A DNA stretch of 64,000 bases, from NCBI RefSeq assembly GCF_000003195.3, contig NW_018396412.1, positions 230,745 through 294,744 on the forward strand, read 5' to 3'. The notes beneath the pieces were generated by a model. The model saw only the letters and a program-made list of their open reading frames with translations, searched no databases and was not told the DNA's origin. The position numbers and the translations under genes were made by a program. Shown here in pieces: positions 12,901-26,786 of the stretch. This DNA comes from Sorghum bicolor (lineage: Eukaryota; Streptophyta; Magnoliopsida; Poales; Poaceae). Numbering within the stretch: the stretch's first letter is position 1; each line of letters opens with the position of its first letter.

Positions 12901-15900
12901 AATCTTGATGCAAGATAGGTGCACGGTTTGCATGGAACATACCATATGCTAAGAAATCCATTTGGACGCACCCCAATAGAACTCCTAGATGACATGTGTC
13001 ATATGGAATCTTGCTTCGGTCTATTTGGAGACAGTGTTAGTTTTGGTGCAAGATAGGTACACAGTTTGCGCCTAATGCATCATAGGCTAAGAAACCATTT
13101 TGGATGCACCCGATGATACTCCTGGGTAAAGGGGCTCAAGTGGAAGCTCAGTTTGCTTTTGTTTGGAGATAGTGGTAATGTTGATGCAAGATAGGTGCAC
13201 GAATTACGTGGAACAAACCATATGCTTCGAAATATATTTGGAAGCACCCAATAGAAATCCTAGATGACGTGTGTCATATAGAATCTCACTTCGGTCTCTT
13301 TGGAGATAGTGTTAGTTTCGGTGCAAGATAGGTACACGGTTTGTGCCTAATACACCATAGGCTAAGAAACTATTTTGGATGCACATGATGGTACTCCTTG
13401 GTGAAGAGGCTCAAGTGGAATCTTGGTTCTATCTATTTAGATATAGTTCTAATCTTGATGCAAGATAGGTGCACGGTTTGCATGGAACATACCATATGCT
13501 CAGAAATCAATTTGGACAAACCCGATGGAACTATAGATGCACCCGATTTAACTACTAGATGAAGTGTATCATATGGAATCTCGCTTCGTTCTAGTTGGAG
13601 ATATTATTAGTTTCGGTGCAAGATAGTTGCATGGTTTGTGCCCAGTGCACTATAGGCTCAGAAATCGTTGTGGATGTTCCCGATGGTACTCTTAGGTGAA
13701 GAGGCTCAAGTGAAAGCTCGGTTCGGTCTGTTTGGAGATAGTGCTTATCTTCATGAAAGATAGGTGTACGGTTTGCATGGAACGTACCATATTCTCATAA
13801 ATCAATTTGGACGCACCCGATAGAACTCCTAGATCATGTGTGTCATATGGAATCTTGCTTCAATCTGTTTGGAGACAATGTTAGTTTAGGTGCAAGATTG
13901 GTGCATGGTTTGCGCATAATGCACAATAGGCTCAGAAACCATTATGGAAGCACCCGATGATAATCCTAGGTGAAGAGGCTCAAGTGGAAGGTCGGTTCGA
14001 TCTTTTTGGAGATAGTGCTAATCTTGATGCAAGATAGGTGCACGGTTTGCATGGAACATACCATATGCTAAGAAAATCCATTTGGACGCACCCCAATAAA
14101 ACTCCTAGATGACATGTGTCATATAGAATCTCATTTTGGTCTGTTTGGAGACAGAGTTAGTTTTGGTGCAAGATAGTTACACAGTTTGCGCCTAATGCAT
14201 CATAGGCTAAGAAACCATTTTGGATGCACCCGATGATACTCCTAGGTAAAGGGGCTCAAGTGGAAGCTCAGTTTGCTTTGTTTGGAGATAGTGCTAATCT
14301 GGATGCAAGATAGGTGCACGAATTGCATGGAACGTACCATATGCTTCGAAATATATTTGGAAGCACCAAATAGAACTCCTAGATTATGTGTGTCATATAG
14401 AATCTCACTTCGGTCTCTTTGGAGATAGTGTTAGTTTCGGTGCAAGATAGGTACACAGTTGGTGCCTAATGCACCATAGGCTAAGAAACTATTTTGGACG
14501 CACGCGATGGTAGTCCTTGGTGAAGAGGCTCATGTGCAATCTTGGTTCTATCTGTTTGGAGATAGTTCTAATCTTGATGCAAGATAGGTGCACGGTTTGC
14601 ATGGAACATACCATATGCTCAGAAATCAATTTGGACACACCAGATGGAACTGTAGATGCACCCGATGGAACTACTAGATGAAGTGTATCATATGGAATCT
14701 CGCTTCGGTCCAGTTGGAGATAGTATTAGTTTCGGTGCAAAATAGGTGCATGGTTTGTGCCCAGTGCACCATAGGCTCAGAAACCGTTGTGGAAGTTCCC
14801 GATGGTACTCCTAGGTGAAGAGGCTCAAGTGAAAGCTTGGTTTGGTCTGTTTGGAGATAGTGCTAATCTTGATGCAAGATTGGTGTACGGTTTGCATGGA
14901 ACATACCATATTCTCGGAAATCAATTTGGACGCACCCGATAGAATTCCTAGATCATGTGTGTCATATGGAATCTTGCTTCAATCTGTTTGGAGACAGTGT
15001 TAGTTTAGGTGCAAGATTGGTGCATGGTTTGTGCATAATGCACCATAGGCTCGGAAACCATTATGGAAGCACCCGATAATACTCTTAGGTGAAGAGGCTC
15101 AAGTGGAAGGTCGGTTCGATCTGTTTGGAGATAGTGCTAATCTTGATGCAAGATAGGTGCACGGTTTGCATGGAACATACCATATGCTAAGAAATCCATT
15201 TGGACGCACCCAAATAGAACTCCTAGATGACATGTGTCATATGGAATGTCGCTTTGGTCTGTTTGGAGACAGAGTTAGTTTTGGTGCAAGATAGGTACAT
15301 AGTTTGCGCCTTATGCATCATAGGCTAAGAAACCATTTTGGATGCACCCGATGATACTCCTGGGTAAAGGGGCTCAAGTGGAAGCTCAGTTTGCTTTGTT
15401 TGCAGATAGTGCTAATCTTGATGCAAGATAGGTGCACGAATTGCATCGAACGTACCATATGCTTAGAAATATATTTGGAAGCACCAAATAGAACTCCGAG
15501 ATGATGTGTGTCATATAGAATCTAACTTCGGTCTCTTTGGAGATAGTGTTAGTTTCGGTGCAAGATAGGTACACGGTTTGTGCCTAATGCACCATAGGCT
15601 AAGAAACTATTTTGGACGCACGCGATGGTACTCCTTGGTGAAGAGGCTCATGTGGAATCTTGGTTCTGTCTGTTTGGAGATAGTTCTAATCTTGATGCAA
15701 GATAGGTGCACGGTTTGCATGGAACATACCATATGCTCAGAAATCAATTTGGACACAACCGATGAAAGTGTAGATGCACCCGATGGAACTATTAGATGAA
15801 GTGTATCATATGGAATCTCGCTTCGGTCCAGTTGGATTTAGTATTAGTTTCGGTGCAAGATAGTTGCATGGTTTCTGCCCAGTGCACCATAGGCTCAGAA

Positions 15901-18900
15901 ACCGTTGTCGAAGTTCCCGATGGTACTCCTAGGTGAAGAGGCTCAAGTGAAAGCTCTGTTCGGTCTGTTTGAAGATAGTGCTAATCTTGATGCAAGATAG
16001 GTGTATGGTTTGCATGGAACATACCATATTCTCGGAAATCAATTCGAACGCACCCGATAGAGCTCCTAGATCATGTGTGTCATATGGAATCTTGCTTCAA
16101 TCTGTTTGGAGACAATGTTAGTTTAGGTGCAAGATTGGTGCATGGTTTGCGCATAATGCACCATAGGCTCGGAAACAATTACGGAAGCACCCGATAATAC
16201 TCCTAGGTGAAGAGGCTCAAGTGGAAGGTCGGTTCAATCTGTTTGGAGATAGTGCTAATCTTAATGCAAGATACATGCACGGTTTGCATGGAACATACCA
16301 TATGCTAAGAAATCCATTTGGACGAACCCCAATAGAACTCCTAGATGACATGTGTCATATGGAATCTCGCTTTGGTCTGTTTCGTGACAGAGTTAGTTTT
16401 CGTGCAAGATAGGTACACAGTTTGCTCCTAATGCATCATAGGCTAAGAAAACATTTTGGATGCGCCCGATGATACTCCTGCGTAAAGGGGCTCAAGTGGA
16501 AGCTCAGTTTTCTTTGTTTGGAGATAGTGCTAATCTTGATGCAAGATAGGTGCACGAATTGCATGGAACGTACCATATGCTTCGAAATATTTTTGGAAGC
16601 ACCCAATAGAAATCCTAGATGATGTGTGTCATATAGAATCTCACTTCGGTCTCTTTGGAGATAGTGTTAGTTTCGGTGCAAGATAGGTACACGGTTTGTG
16701 CCTAATGCACCATAGGCTAAGAAACTATTTTGGACGCACACGATGGTACTCCTTGGTGAAGAGGCTCAAGTGGAATCTTGGTTCTATCTATTTGGAGATA
16801 GTTCTAATCTTGATGCAAGATAGGTGCACGGTTTGCATGGAACATACCATATGCTTAGAAATCAATTTGGACAAACCCGATGGAACTACTAGATGAAGTG
16901 TATCATATGGAATCTCGCTTCAGTCCAGTTGGAGATAGTATAAGTTTTGGTGCAAGATAGGTGAATGGTTTGTGCCTAGTGCACCATAGGCTCAGAAACC
17001 GTTGTGGAAGTTCTTGATGGTACTTCTAGGTGACGAGGCTCAAGTGAAAGCTCAGTTCGATCTGTTTGGAGATAGTGCTAATCTTGATGCAAGATAGGTG
17101 TACGGTTTGCATGGAACATACCATATTCTCGAAAATCAATTTGGACGCACCCGATAGAACTCCTAGATCATGTGTGTCATATGGAATCTTGCTTCAATCT
17201 GTTTGGAGATAGTGTTAGTTTAGGTGCAAGATTGGTGCATGGTTTGCGCATAATGCACCATAGGCTCGGAAACCATTATGGAAGCACCCGATAATACTCC
17301 TAGGTGAAGAGGCTTAAGTGGAAGGTCGGTTCGATCTGTTTGGAGATAGTGCTAATCTTGATGCAAGATAGGTGTACGGTTTGTATAGAACATACCATAT
17401 GCTAAGAAATCCATTTGGACGCACCCCAATAGAACTCCTAGATGACATGTGTCATATAGAATCTCGCTTTGGTCTGTTTGGAGACAGAGTTAGTTTTGGT
17501 GCAAAATAGGTACACAGTTTGCGTCTAATGCATCATAGGCTAGAAACCATTTTGGATGCACCCGATGATACTCCTGGAAAAAGGCGCTCAAGTGGAAGCT
17601 CAGTTGCTTTGTTTGGAGTAGTGCTAATCTTGATGCAAGATAAGTGCACGAATTGCATCGAACGTACCATATGCTTAGAAATATATTTTGAAGCACCCAA
17701 TAGAACTGCTAGATGACGTGTGTCATATAGAATCTCGGTGTCTTTCGAGATAGTGTTAGTTTCGGTGCAAGATAGGTACACGGTTTATGCCTAATGCACC
17801 ATAGGCTAAGAAACTATTTTGGACGCACCCGATGGTACTCCATGGTGAAGAGGCTCAAGTGGAATCTTGGTTCTGTGTGTTTGGAGATAGTTCTAATCTT
17901 GATGCAAGATAGGTGCACGGTTTGCATGGAACATAACATATGCTTAGAAATCATTTGGACACACCCGATGGAACTACTAGATGAAGTGTATCATATGGAA
18001 TCTCGCTTCAGTCCAGTTGGAGATAGTATCAGTTTCGGTGCAAGATAATTGCATGGTTTGTGCCCAGTGCACCATAGGCTCAGAAAACGTTGTGGAAGTT
18101 CCCGATGGTACTCCTAGGTGAAGAGGCTGAAGTGAAAGCTCGGTTCGGTCTGTTTGGAGATAGTGCTAATCTTGATGCAAGATAGGTGTACGGTTTGCAT
18201 GGAACATACCACATTCTTTGAAATCAATTTGGACGCACCCGTTAGAACTCCTAGATCACGTGTGTCATATGGAATCTTGCTTCAATCTGTTTGGAGACTG
18301 TGTTAGTTTAGGTGCAAGATTGGTGCATGGTTTGCGCATAATGCACCATAGGCTTTGAAACCATTATGGAAGCACCCGATAATACTCCTAGTGAAGAGTC
18401 TCAAGTGGAAGGTCAATTCGATCTGTGTTGGAGATAGTGCTAATCTTGATACAAGACAGGTGCACGGTTTGCATGGAACATACCATATGTTAGGAAAACC
18501 GTTTGGACGCACCCCAATAGAACTCCTAGATGACATGTGTCATATAGAATCTCGCTTTGGTCTCTTTGGAGACAGAGTTTGTTTTGGTGCAAGATAGGTA
18601 CACAGTTTGCGCCTTATGCATCATAGGCTAAGAAACCATTTTGGATGCGCCCGATGATATCCTGGGTAAAGGGGCTCAAGTGGAAGCTCAGTTTGCTTTT
18701 GTTTGGAGATAGTGCTAATCTTGATGCAAAATAGGTGCAGGAATTGCATCGAACGTACCATATGCTTCAAAATATATTTGGAAGCACCCAATAGAACGCC
18801 TAGATGACGTGTGTCATATAGAATCTCACTTCGGTCTCTTTGGAGATAGTGTTAGTTTCGGTGCAAGATAGGTACACGATTTGTGCCTAATGCACCATAG

Positions 18901-19613
18901 GCTAAGAAACTATTTTGGACGCATGTGTTGGTACTCCTTGGTGAAGATTCTCATGTCGAATCTTGGTTCTATCTATTTGGAGATAGTTCTAATCTTGATG
19001 CAAGATAGGAGCACGGTTTGCACGGAACATACCATATGCTCAGAAATCAATTTGGACACACCCGATGGAACTGTAGATGCACCCGATGGAACTACTAGAT
19101 GAAGTACATCATATGCAATCTCACTTCAGTCCAGTTGGAAATAGTATTAGTTTCGGTGCAAGATAGGTGCATGGTTTCTGCCCAGTGTACCATAGGCTCA
19201 GAAACCGTTGTCAAAGTTCCCGATGGTACTCCTAGGTGAAGAGGCTCAAGTGAAAGCTCGGTTCGGTCTGTTTGGAGATAGTGCTAATCTTGATGCAAGA
19301 TAGGTGTATGGTTTGCATGGAACATTCCATATTCTCGGAAATCAATTTGAACGCACCCGATAGAACTCCTAGATCATGTGTGTCATATGGAATCTTGCTT
19401 CAATCTATTTGGAGACAGTGTTAGTTTAGGTGCAAGATTGGTGCATGGTTTGCGCATAATGCACCAAAGGCTCAGAAACCATTATGGAAGAAACCGATAA
19501 TACTCCTAGGTGGAGAGGCTCAAGTGGAAGGTCGGTTCAATCTGTTTGGAGATAGTGCTAATCTTAATGCAAGATAGGTGCACGGTTTTCATGGGAAATA
19601 CCATATGCTCGAA
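9954..19613 (-). repeat. Centromeric satellite array, reverse orientation, 8-mer higher-order repeat (continued)
   Basis: Continuation of the inverted block. The marker monomer recurs at 9994, 11389, 12212, 13331, 14450, 15568, 16686, 17775 and 18871. Spacings are 1395 (10-mer), 823 (6-mer), then 1119, 1119, 1118, 1118 (8-mers with the 21-bp duplication) and 1089, 1096 (8-mers without it). The four successive units of 1118-1119 bp are the most homogeneous part of the array and look recently amplified. Monomer order within a unit is constant: one monomer ends in CTTGATGAAAGATA or close variants, another has the AATATATTTGGAAGCACC motif, and so on. No gene is present. Confidence 0.92.
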
Positions 19614-20020
19614 NNNNNNNNNNNNNNNNNNNNNNNNNNNNNNNNNNNNNNNNNNNNNNNNNNNNNNNNNNNNNNNNNNNNNNNNNNNNNNNNNNNNNNN
19701 NNNNNNNNNNNNNNNNNNNNNNNNNNNNNNNNNNNNNNNNNNNNNNNNNNNNNNNNNNNNNNNNNNNNNNNNNNNNNNNNNNNNNNNNNNNNNNNNNNNN
19801 NNNNNNNNNNNNNNNNNNNNNNNNNNNNNNNNNNNNNNNNNNNNNNNNNNNNNNNNNNNNNNNNNNNNNNNNNNNNNNNNNNNNNNNNNNNNNNNNNNNN
19901 NNNNNNNNNNNNNNNNNNNNNNNNNNNNNNNNNNNNNNNNNNNNNNNNNNNNNNNNNNNNNNNNNNNNNNNNNNNNNNNNNNNNNNNNNNNNNNNNNNNN
20001 NNNNNNNNNNNNNNNNNNNN
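19614..20020. other. Assembly gap (407 N)
   Basis: A run of 407 N. Satellite orientation switches back to forward immediately after it. Confidence 0.99.
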
Positions 20021-23000
20021 TACATTCCATGCAAACGGTGTACCTATCTTGCATCAAGATTAGCACTATCTGAGAACAGATCAAACCAAGCTTCCACTTG
20101 AGCCCCTTTACCTAGGAGTACCATTAGGTGTGTCTAAAAAGGTTCTTAGCCTATGGTGCATTAGGCGCAAACCATTCACCTATCTTGCACAGAAACTAAT
20201 ACTGTCTCAAAACAGACCAAAGCGAGATTCCATATGACACACATCATCTACTAGTTCCATCGGGTGCGTCCAAATTGATTTCTAGAAATATTCTATGACT
20301 ATGCAAACCGTGCTCCTATCTTGCATCAAGATTACCACTATCTCCAAATAGACCAAACCAGACCAAACCGAGCTTCCATTTGAGCCTCTTCACCTAGGAG
20401 TACCATCATGTGCGTCCAAAATGGTTCTTAGCCTTTGGTGCACTAGGTGCAAACCGTGCACCTATCCTGCACATAAACTAACATTGTCTCCCAACAGACC
20501 GATGTGAGATTCCATATGACACACGTCATCTACATGTTCCATCGGGTGCGTCTAAATTGATTTCCGAGCATATTCTATGTCCATGCAAACCGTGCTCCTA
20601 TCTTGCATCAAGATTAACACTATCTCCAAATAGACCAAACTGTGCTTCCACTTCATCCTATTCACCTAGGATTACCATCAAGTGCATCCAAAATGGTTTC
20701 TTAGACTATGGTGAATTAGGCGAAAACTGTGCAACTATCTTGCACCAAAACTAACACTGTCCAAATGGACCGAAGTGATTCCATGTGACACACATCATCT
20801 TGGAGTACTATCAGGTGTGTCCAAATTTATTTCTGAGCATGTGGTATGTTCCACGTAAGCCGTGCACCAATCTTGCATCAAGATTAGCACTGTCACCAAA
20901 TAGACAAAACCGAGCTTCCACTTGAGCCGCTTCACCTAGGAGTACCATCGAGTGCGTCCAAAATGGTTTCTTAGACTATGGTGCATTAGATTTAAACCGT
21001 TCCCCTATATTGGACGAAAACTAACAATCTTTCCAAAGGGATCAAAGCAAGATTCCATATGACACACATCATCTAGTAGTTCCATCAGGTGCATCCAAAT
21101 TGATTTTCGAGCATATGGTACGTTCCATGCAAACCGTGCACCTATCTTGCACCGAAACTAACACTATCTCTAAGTGGATTGAAATGACATTCCATATGAC
21201 ACACGTCATCTAGGAGTTCCATTGGGTGCGTCCAAATTGATTTTTGAGCATGTTACGTTCCATGCAAACCTGCACCTATCTTGCATAGAGATTAGCACTA
21301 TCTCAAAACAGATCAAACCAAGCTTCCACTTGGAGCCCCTTTACCTAGGCGTATCATTAGGTGTGTCCAAAATGGTTCTTAGCCTATAGTGCACTAGGCG
21401 CAAACCGTGCACATATCTTGCACAGAAACTAACATTGTCTCCAAATAGACCGAAGCAAGATTCCATATGACACACGTCATCCACTAGTTCCATGAGGTGC
21501 GTCTAAATTGATTTCCGAGCATATTCTATGTCCATGCAAACCGTGCTCCTATCTTACATCAAAGTTAGCACTATCTCCAAATAGACCAATGTGTGCTTCC
21601 ACTTGAGCCTCTTCACCTAGGATTACCATCAAGTGTATCCAAAATGGTTTCTTAGATTATGGCGAATTAGGCGCAAAACGTGCACCTATCTTGCACCAAA
21701 ACTAACACTATGTCCAAATGAACCGAAGTGATTCCATATGACACACATCATCTGGGAGTTCTATCGGGTGAGTCCAAATTGATTTCTAATCATATTGTAT
21801 GTTCCACGCAAACCGTGCACTAGTCTTGCATCAAGATTGGCACTACCTCCAAATAGACCAAACCGAGCTTCCATTTGAGCCTCTTCACCTAGGAGTACCA
21901 TCGAGTGCGTCCAAAATGGTTTCTTAGACTATGGTGCATTAGGTGCAAACCGTGCACCTATGTTGCACCGAAACTAACACTATCTCCAAAGTGACCAAAC
22001 CGAGATTCCATATGACACACATCATCTAGGAGTTCCATTGGGTGCGTCCAAATTGATTTCTGAGCATATGTTACATTCCATGCAAACCTGCACCTTTCTT
22101 AAATCAAGATTAACACTATCTCTAAACAAATCAAACCAAGCTTCCACTTGAGCCCCTTTACCTAGGCGTATCATTAGGTGTGTCAAAAATGGTTCTTAGC
22201 CTATGGTGCACTAGGTGTAAACCATGCACCTATCTTGCACAGAAACTAACATTGTCTCCAAACAGACCGAAGCGAGATTCCATATGACACACGTCATCTA
22301 CAAGTTCCATCGGGTTCGTCTAAATATTCTATGTCCATGCAAACCGTGCTCCTATCTTGCATCAAGATTAGCACTATCTCCAAATAGACCAAACTATGCT
22401 TCCACTTGAGCCTCTTAACCTAGGATTACCATTAGGTGCATCCAAAATGGTTTCTTAGACTATGGTGAATTAGGCACAAACCTGGACCTATATTGCACCA
22501 AAACTAACACTCTGTCCAAATGAACCAAAGTGATTCCATATGACACACATCATTTGGGAGTTCTATCAGGTGTGTCCAAATTGATTTCGGAGCATATGGT
22601 ATGTACCATGCAAACTGTGTACCGATCTTGCATCAAGATTAGCACTATCTCCAAATAGACCAAACCGAGCTTCCACTTCAGCCTCTTCACCTAGGAGTAC
22701 TATCGAGTGCGTCCAAAATGGTTTCTTAGACTATGGTGCATTAGGTGTAAACCGTGCACCTATCTTGCACCAAAACTAACACTATCTCCAAAGGAACCAA
22801 AGCGAGATTCCATATGACACACATCATCTAGGAGTTCCATCGGGTGCATCCAAATTTATTTTCAAGCATATGGTACGTTTCTTGCAAACTGTGCACCTAT
22901 CTTACATGAATATTAGCACTATCTCCAAACAGACCAGACCGAGCTTTCACTTGAGCCTCTTCACCTAGGAGTACCATTGGGTGCTTCCACATCGTTTTCT

Positions 23001-24470
23001 AAGCCTATAGTGCATTAGGTGCAAACCGTGAACCTATCTTGCACCGAAACTAACACTATCTCTAAGTGGATTGAAATGAGATTCCATATGACACACATCA
23101 TCTAGGAGCTCCATTAGGTGCGTCCAAATTGATTTCTGAGCATATGTTATGTTCTATGCAAACCGTGCACCTATCTTGCAACAAGATTAGCATTATCTCA
23201 AAACAGATCAAACCAAGCTTCTACTTGAGCCCCTTTACCTAGGAGTACCATTAGGTGTGTCCAAAAAGGTTCTTAGCCTATGGTGCATTAGGCGCAAACC
23301 ATGCACCTATCTCGCATAGAAACTAACACGATCTCCAAACAGACAGAAGCAAAATTCCATATGACACACGTCATCTACGAGTTCCATCGGGTGCATCCAA
23401 ATTGATTTCCGAGCATATTCTATGTCCATGCAAACCGTGCTCCTATCCTGCATCGAGAGTAGCACTATCTCCAAATAGACCAAACCGAGCTTCCACTTGA
23501 GCCTCTTCACCTAGGAGTACCATCAGGTGCGTCCAAAATATTTTCTTAGACTATGGTGGATTAGGTTTCAAACTTTGCACCTATCTTGCACCGAAACTAA
23601 CACTATGTCCAAATGAACCAAAGTTAGATTCCATGCAACACACATCATCTGGGAGTTCTATCAGGTGTGTCAAATTTGATTTCTGAGCATATGGTATGTT
23701 CCACGCAAACCGTGCACCTATTGTGCATCAAGATTAGCACTATCTCCAAACAGACCAAACTGAGCTTCCATTTGAGCCTCTTCATCTAGGAGTATCATTT
23801 GGTGCTTCCACAATAGTTGATGAGCCTATGGTGCATTAGGCGCAAACCGTGCACCTATCTTACACTAAAACTAACATTGTCTCCAAATGGACCGAAGTGA
23901 GATTACATATGACACATGTCATCTAGGAATTCCGTCGGGTGCGTCCAAATTGATTTTCGAGCATATGGTATGTTCCATGCAAACCATGCAACTATCTTTT
24001 ATCAAGATTAGTACTATCTCCAAACAGACCGGACCGAGGATTTTCACTTGAGCCTCTTCACCTAGGAGTACCATCGGGTGCTTCCACAACGGTTTCTGAG
24101 CCTATGGTGTATTAGGCGCAAACCGTGCACCTATCTTGCATAAAACTATCACTATCTCTAAGTGGATTGAAATGAGATTCCATATGACACACGTCATCTA
24201 GGAGTTCCATCGGGTGCATCCAAATTGATTTTTGAGCATATGTTGCGTTCCATGCAAACCTGCACCTATCTTGCATCAAGATTAGCACTATCTCAAAATA
24301 GATCAAACCAAGCTTTCACTTGAGCCCCTTTACCTAGGAGTACCATTAGGTGTGTCCAAAATGGTTCTTAGCCTATGGTGCATTAGGCGCAAAACGTGCA
24401 GCTATCTAGCATAGAAACTAACACTGTCTCCAAATAGACCAAAGTGAGAATCCATATGACACAAATTATC
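20021..24470 (+). repeat. Centromeric satellite array, forward orientation, second higher-order subfamily
   Basis: 137-bp monomers in forward orientation but with a different set of monomer variants. The marker GGTTCTTAGCC after a GTGTGTC(C/T)AAAA stretch lies at 20141, 20423, 21373, 22191, 23268 and 24363. Spacings are 282, 950, 818, 1077 and 1095 bp, i.e. about 2, 7, 6, 8 and 8 monomers. A second marker, TATTCTATGTCCATGCAAAC (or close variants), lies near 20289, 20571, 21520, 22325 and 23417. The 21-bp duplication typical of the other blocks is absent here. The right boundary of this subfamily is approximate. Confidence 0.85.
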
Positions 24471-26786
24471 TAGGAGTTCTATCGGGTGCATCGAAATTGA
24501 TTTCCGAGCATATGGTATGTTCCATGCAAACCGTGCACCTATCTCGCATCAAGATTAGCACTATCTCCAAACCGAGCTTCCACTTGAGCCCCTTTACCTA
24601 GGAGCACCATCGTGTGCGTCCTAAATGGTTTCTTAGTGTCTAGTGCATTAGGCGCAAACCATGCACCTATCTTGCACCAAAACTAACACTATCTCCAAAC
24701 AGACCGAAGTGAGATTCCATATGACATACGTCATCTAAGAGTTCTATTAGGTGCGTCTAAATTAATTTATGAGCATATGGTAGATTCCATGCAAACCATG
24801 CACCTATCTTGCATCAAGATTAGCACTATCTCCAAACAGACCGAACCGAGCTTCCACTTGAGCCTCTTCACAAAGGATTATCAGTGGGTGCTTCCACAAT
24901 GGTTTTTGAGCCTATGGTGCATTAGGCTCAAAACTGTGCACCTATCTTGCATCGAAACTAACACTGTCTTCAAATGTATTAGACCGAGATTCCATATGAC
25001 ACACATCATCTAGGAGTTCTATTGGGTGCATCCAAATTGATTTCGGAGCAGATGGTATGTTCCATGTAAACCGTGCATCTAACTTGCTTCAAGATTAGCA
25101 CTATCTTCAAACAGACCAAACCGAGCTTTCACTTGAGCCTCTTCACCTAGGAGTACCATTGGGTGCTTGGACAATGGTTTATGATTCAATGGTGCATTAG
25201 TTGCAAACCGTGCACCTATCTTGCAATGAAACTCACACTATCTCCAAACAGACCAAAGCAAGATTCCATATGACACACGCCAGTTAGAAGAACCATGGGG
25301 TGCGTCCAAACAGACCAAAGCAAGATTGCATATGGTACGTTCCATGCAAACCGTGCACCTACATTGCATCAAGATTAGCACTATCTCCAAACCGAGCGTC
25401 CACTTGAGCCCCTTTACCTAGGAGTACCATCGCGTGCGTCCAAAATGTACCTATCTTGCACCAAAACTAGCACTATCTCCAAAGAGCTCGAAGTGAGATT
25501 CTATATGACACACATCATCTAGGAGTTCCATTGGGTGCTTCCAAATAGATTTCTAAGCATATGGTATATTCCATGCAATTCATGCTATCTTGCATCAAGA
25601 TTAGCACTATCTCCAAACAAACCAAACTGAGCTTCCACTTGAGACCCTTTACCTAGGACTATCATTGGGTGCATCCAAAATGGTTTCTTAGCCTATGATG
25701 CATTAGGCGCAAACCGTGTACCTATCTTGCACCAAAACTATTTGTCTCCAAATGGACTGAAGGGAGATTCCGTATGACGCATGTCATCTAATAGTTCTAT
25801 TGGGTGTGTCCAAATGGATTTCTGAGCTTATGGTAAATTCCATACAAACCGTGCACCTATCATGCATCATGATTAGCACTATCCCCAAACAGATCGAACC
25901 AAGCTTCCATTTGAGCCTCCTCACCTAGGAGTATCATCGGATGCTTCCGCAATGGTTCTGAGCCTATGGTGCATTATGCGCAAACCGTGCACCAATCTTG
26001 CACCTAAACTAACACTGTCTCCAAACAGACCGATGCAAGATTCCATATGACACACATCATCTAGGAGTTCAATTGGGTGCATCCAAATTGATTTTCGAGA
26101 ATATGGTACATTCCATGCAAACCATACACCTATCTTGCATCAAGATTAGCATTATCTCCAAACATACCGAATGGAGCTTTCATTTGAGCCTCTTCACCTA
26201 GGAGTACCATCGGGAACTTCCACAATGGCTTCTAAGCCTATGGTGCACTGGGCACAAATCATGCACCTATCTTGCACCAAAACAAATACTATCTCCAACT
26301 AGACCGAAGCGAGATTCCATATGACACACTTCATCTAGTAGTTCCATCAAGTGCTTATAGCAGTTCCATCTGGTGTGTCCAAATTGATTTCTAAGCATAT
26401 GGTACGTTCCATGCAAACCGTGCACCTGTCTTGCATCAAGATTAGAACTATCTCCAAACAGACTGAACCAAGCTTCCACTTGAGCCCCTTCACCAAGGAG
26501 TACCATCGGGTGCGTCCAAAATGGTTTCTTAGATTATGGTGCATTACTTGCAAATTGTGCACCTATCTTACATCAAAACTAACACTATCTCCAAATGGAC
26601 CGAAGCAAGATTCCATATGACACAAATCATCTAGGAGTTCGATCGGGTGTCCAAATTGATTTCCGAGCATATGATATGTTCCACGCAAACCATGCACCTA
26701 TCTTGCCTTAAGATTAGCAATATCTCAAAACAAACCAAACCAAGCTTTCACTTGATCCTCTTCACCTAGAAGTACCATCAGGTGCT
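24471..26786 (+). repeat. Centromeric satellite array, forward orientation, 8-mer type
   Basis: Forward 137-bp monomers of the same type as in the inverted block, including the 21-bp internal duplication near 26340. The stretch from about 24470 to 25270 closely matches 61284-62090 beyond the retrotransposon nest, and 26340-26786 matches 62094-62525. The last five bases (GTGCT, 26782-26786) are the left target-site copy of the solo LTR that follows. Confidence 0.88.
26782..26786. other. Target-site duplication GTGCT, left copy
   Basis: Matches GTGCT at 29300-29304 on the other side of the solo LTR. Confidence 0.9.

Noticed and set aside
3392..19102. Recurrent 62-87-codon open frames on both strands of the satellite (for example 3392, 6990, 8101, 12222, 15578)
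   Set aside because: They recur with the repeat period, overlap on both strands, are interrupted at random between units and follow monomer boundaries; they are by-products of the satellite sequence.
1..26786. CRISPR-like array
   Set aside because: The repeats are contiguous 137-bp monomers without spacers and the genome is a plant; this is satellite DNA.
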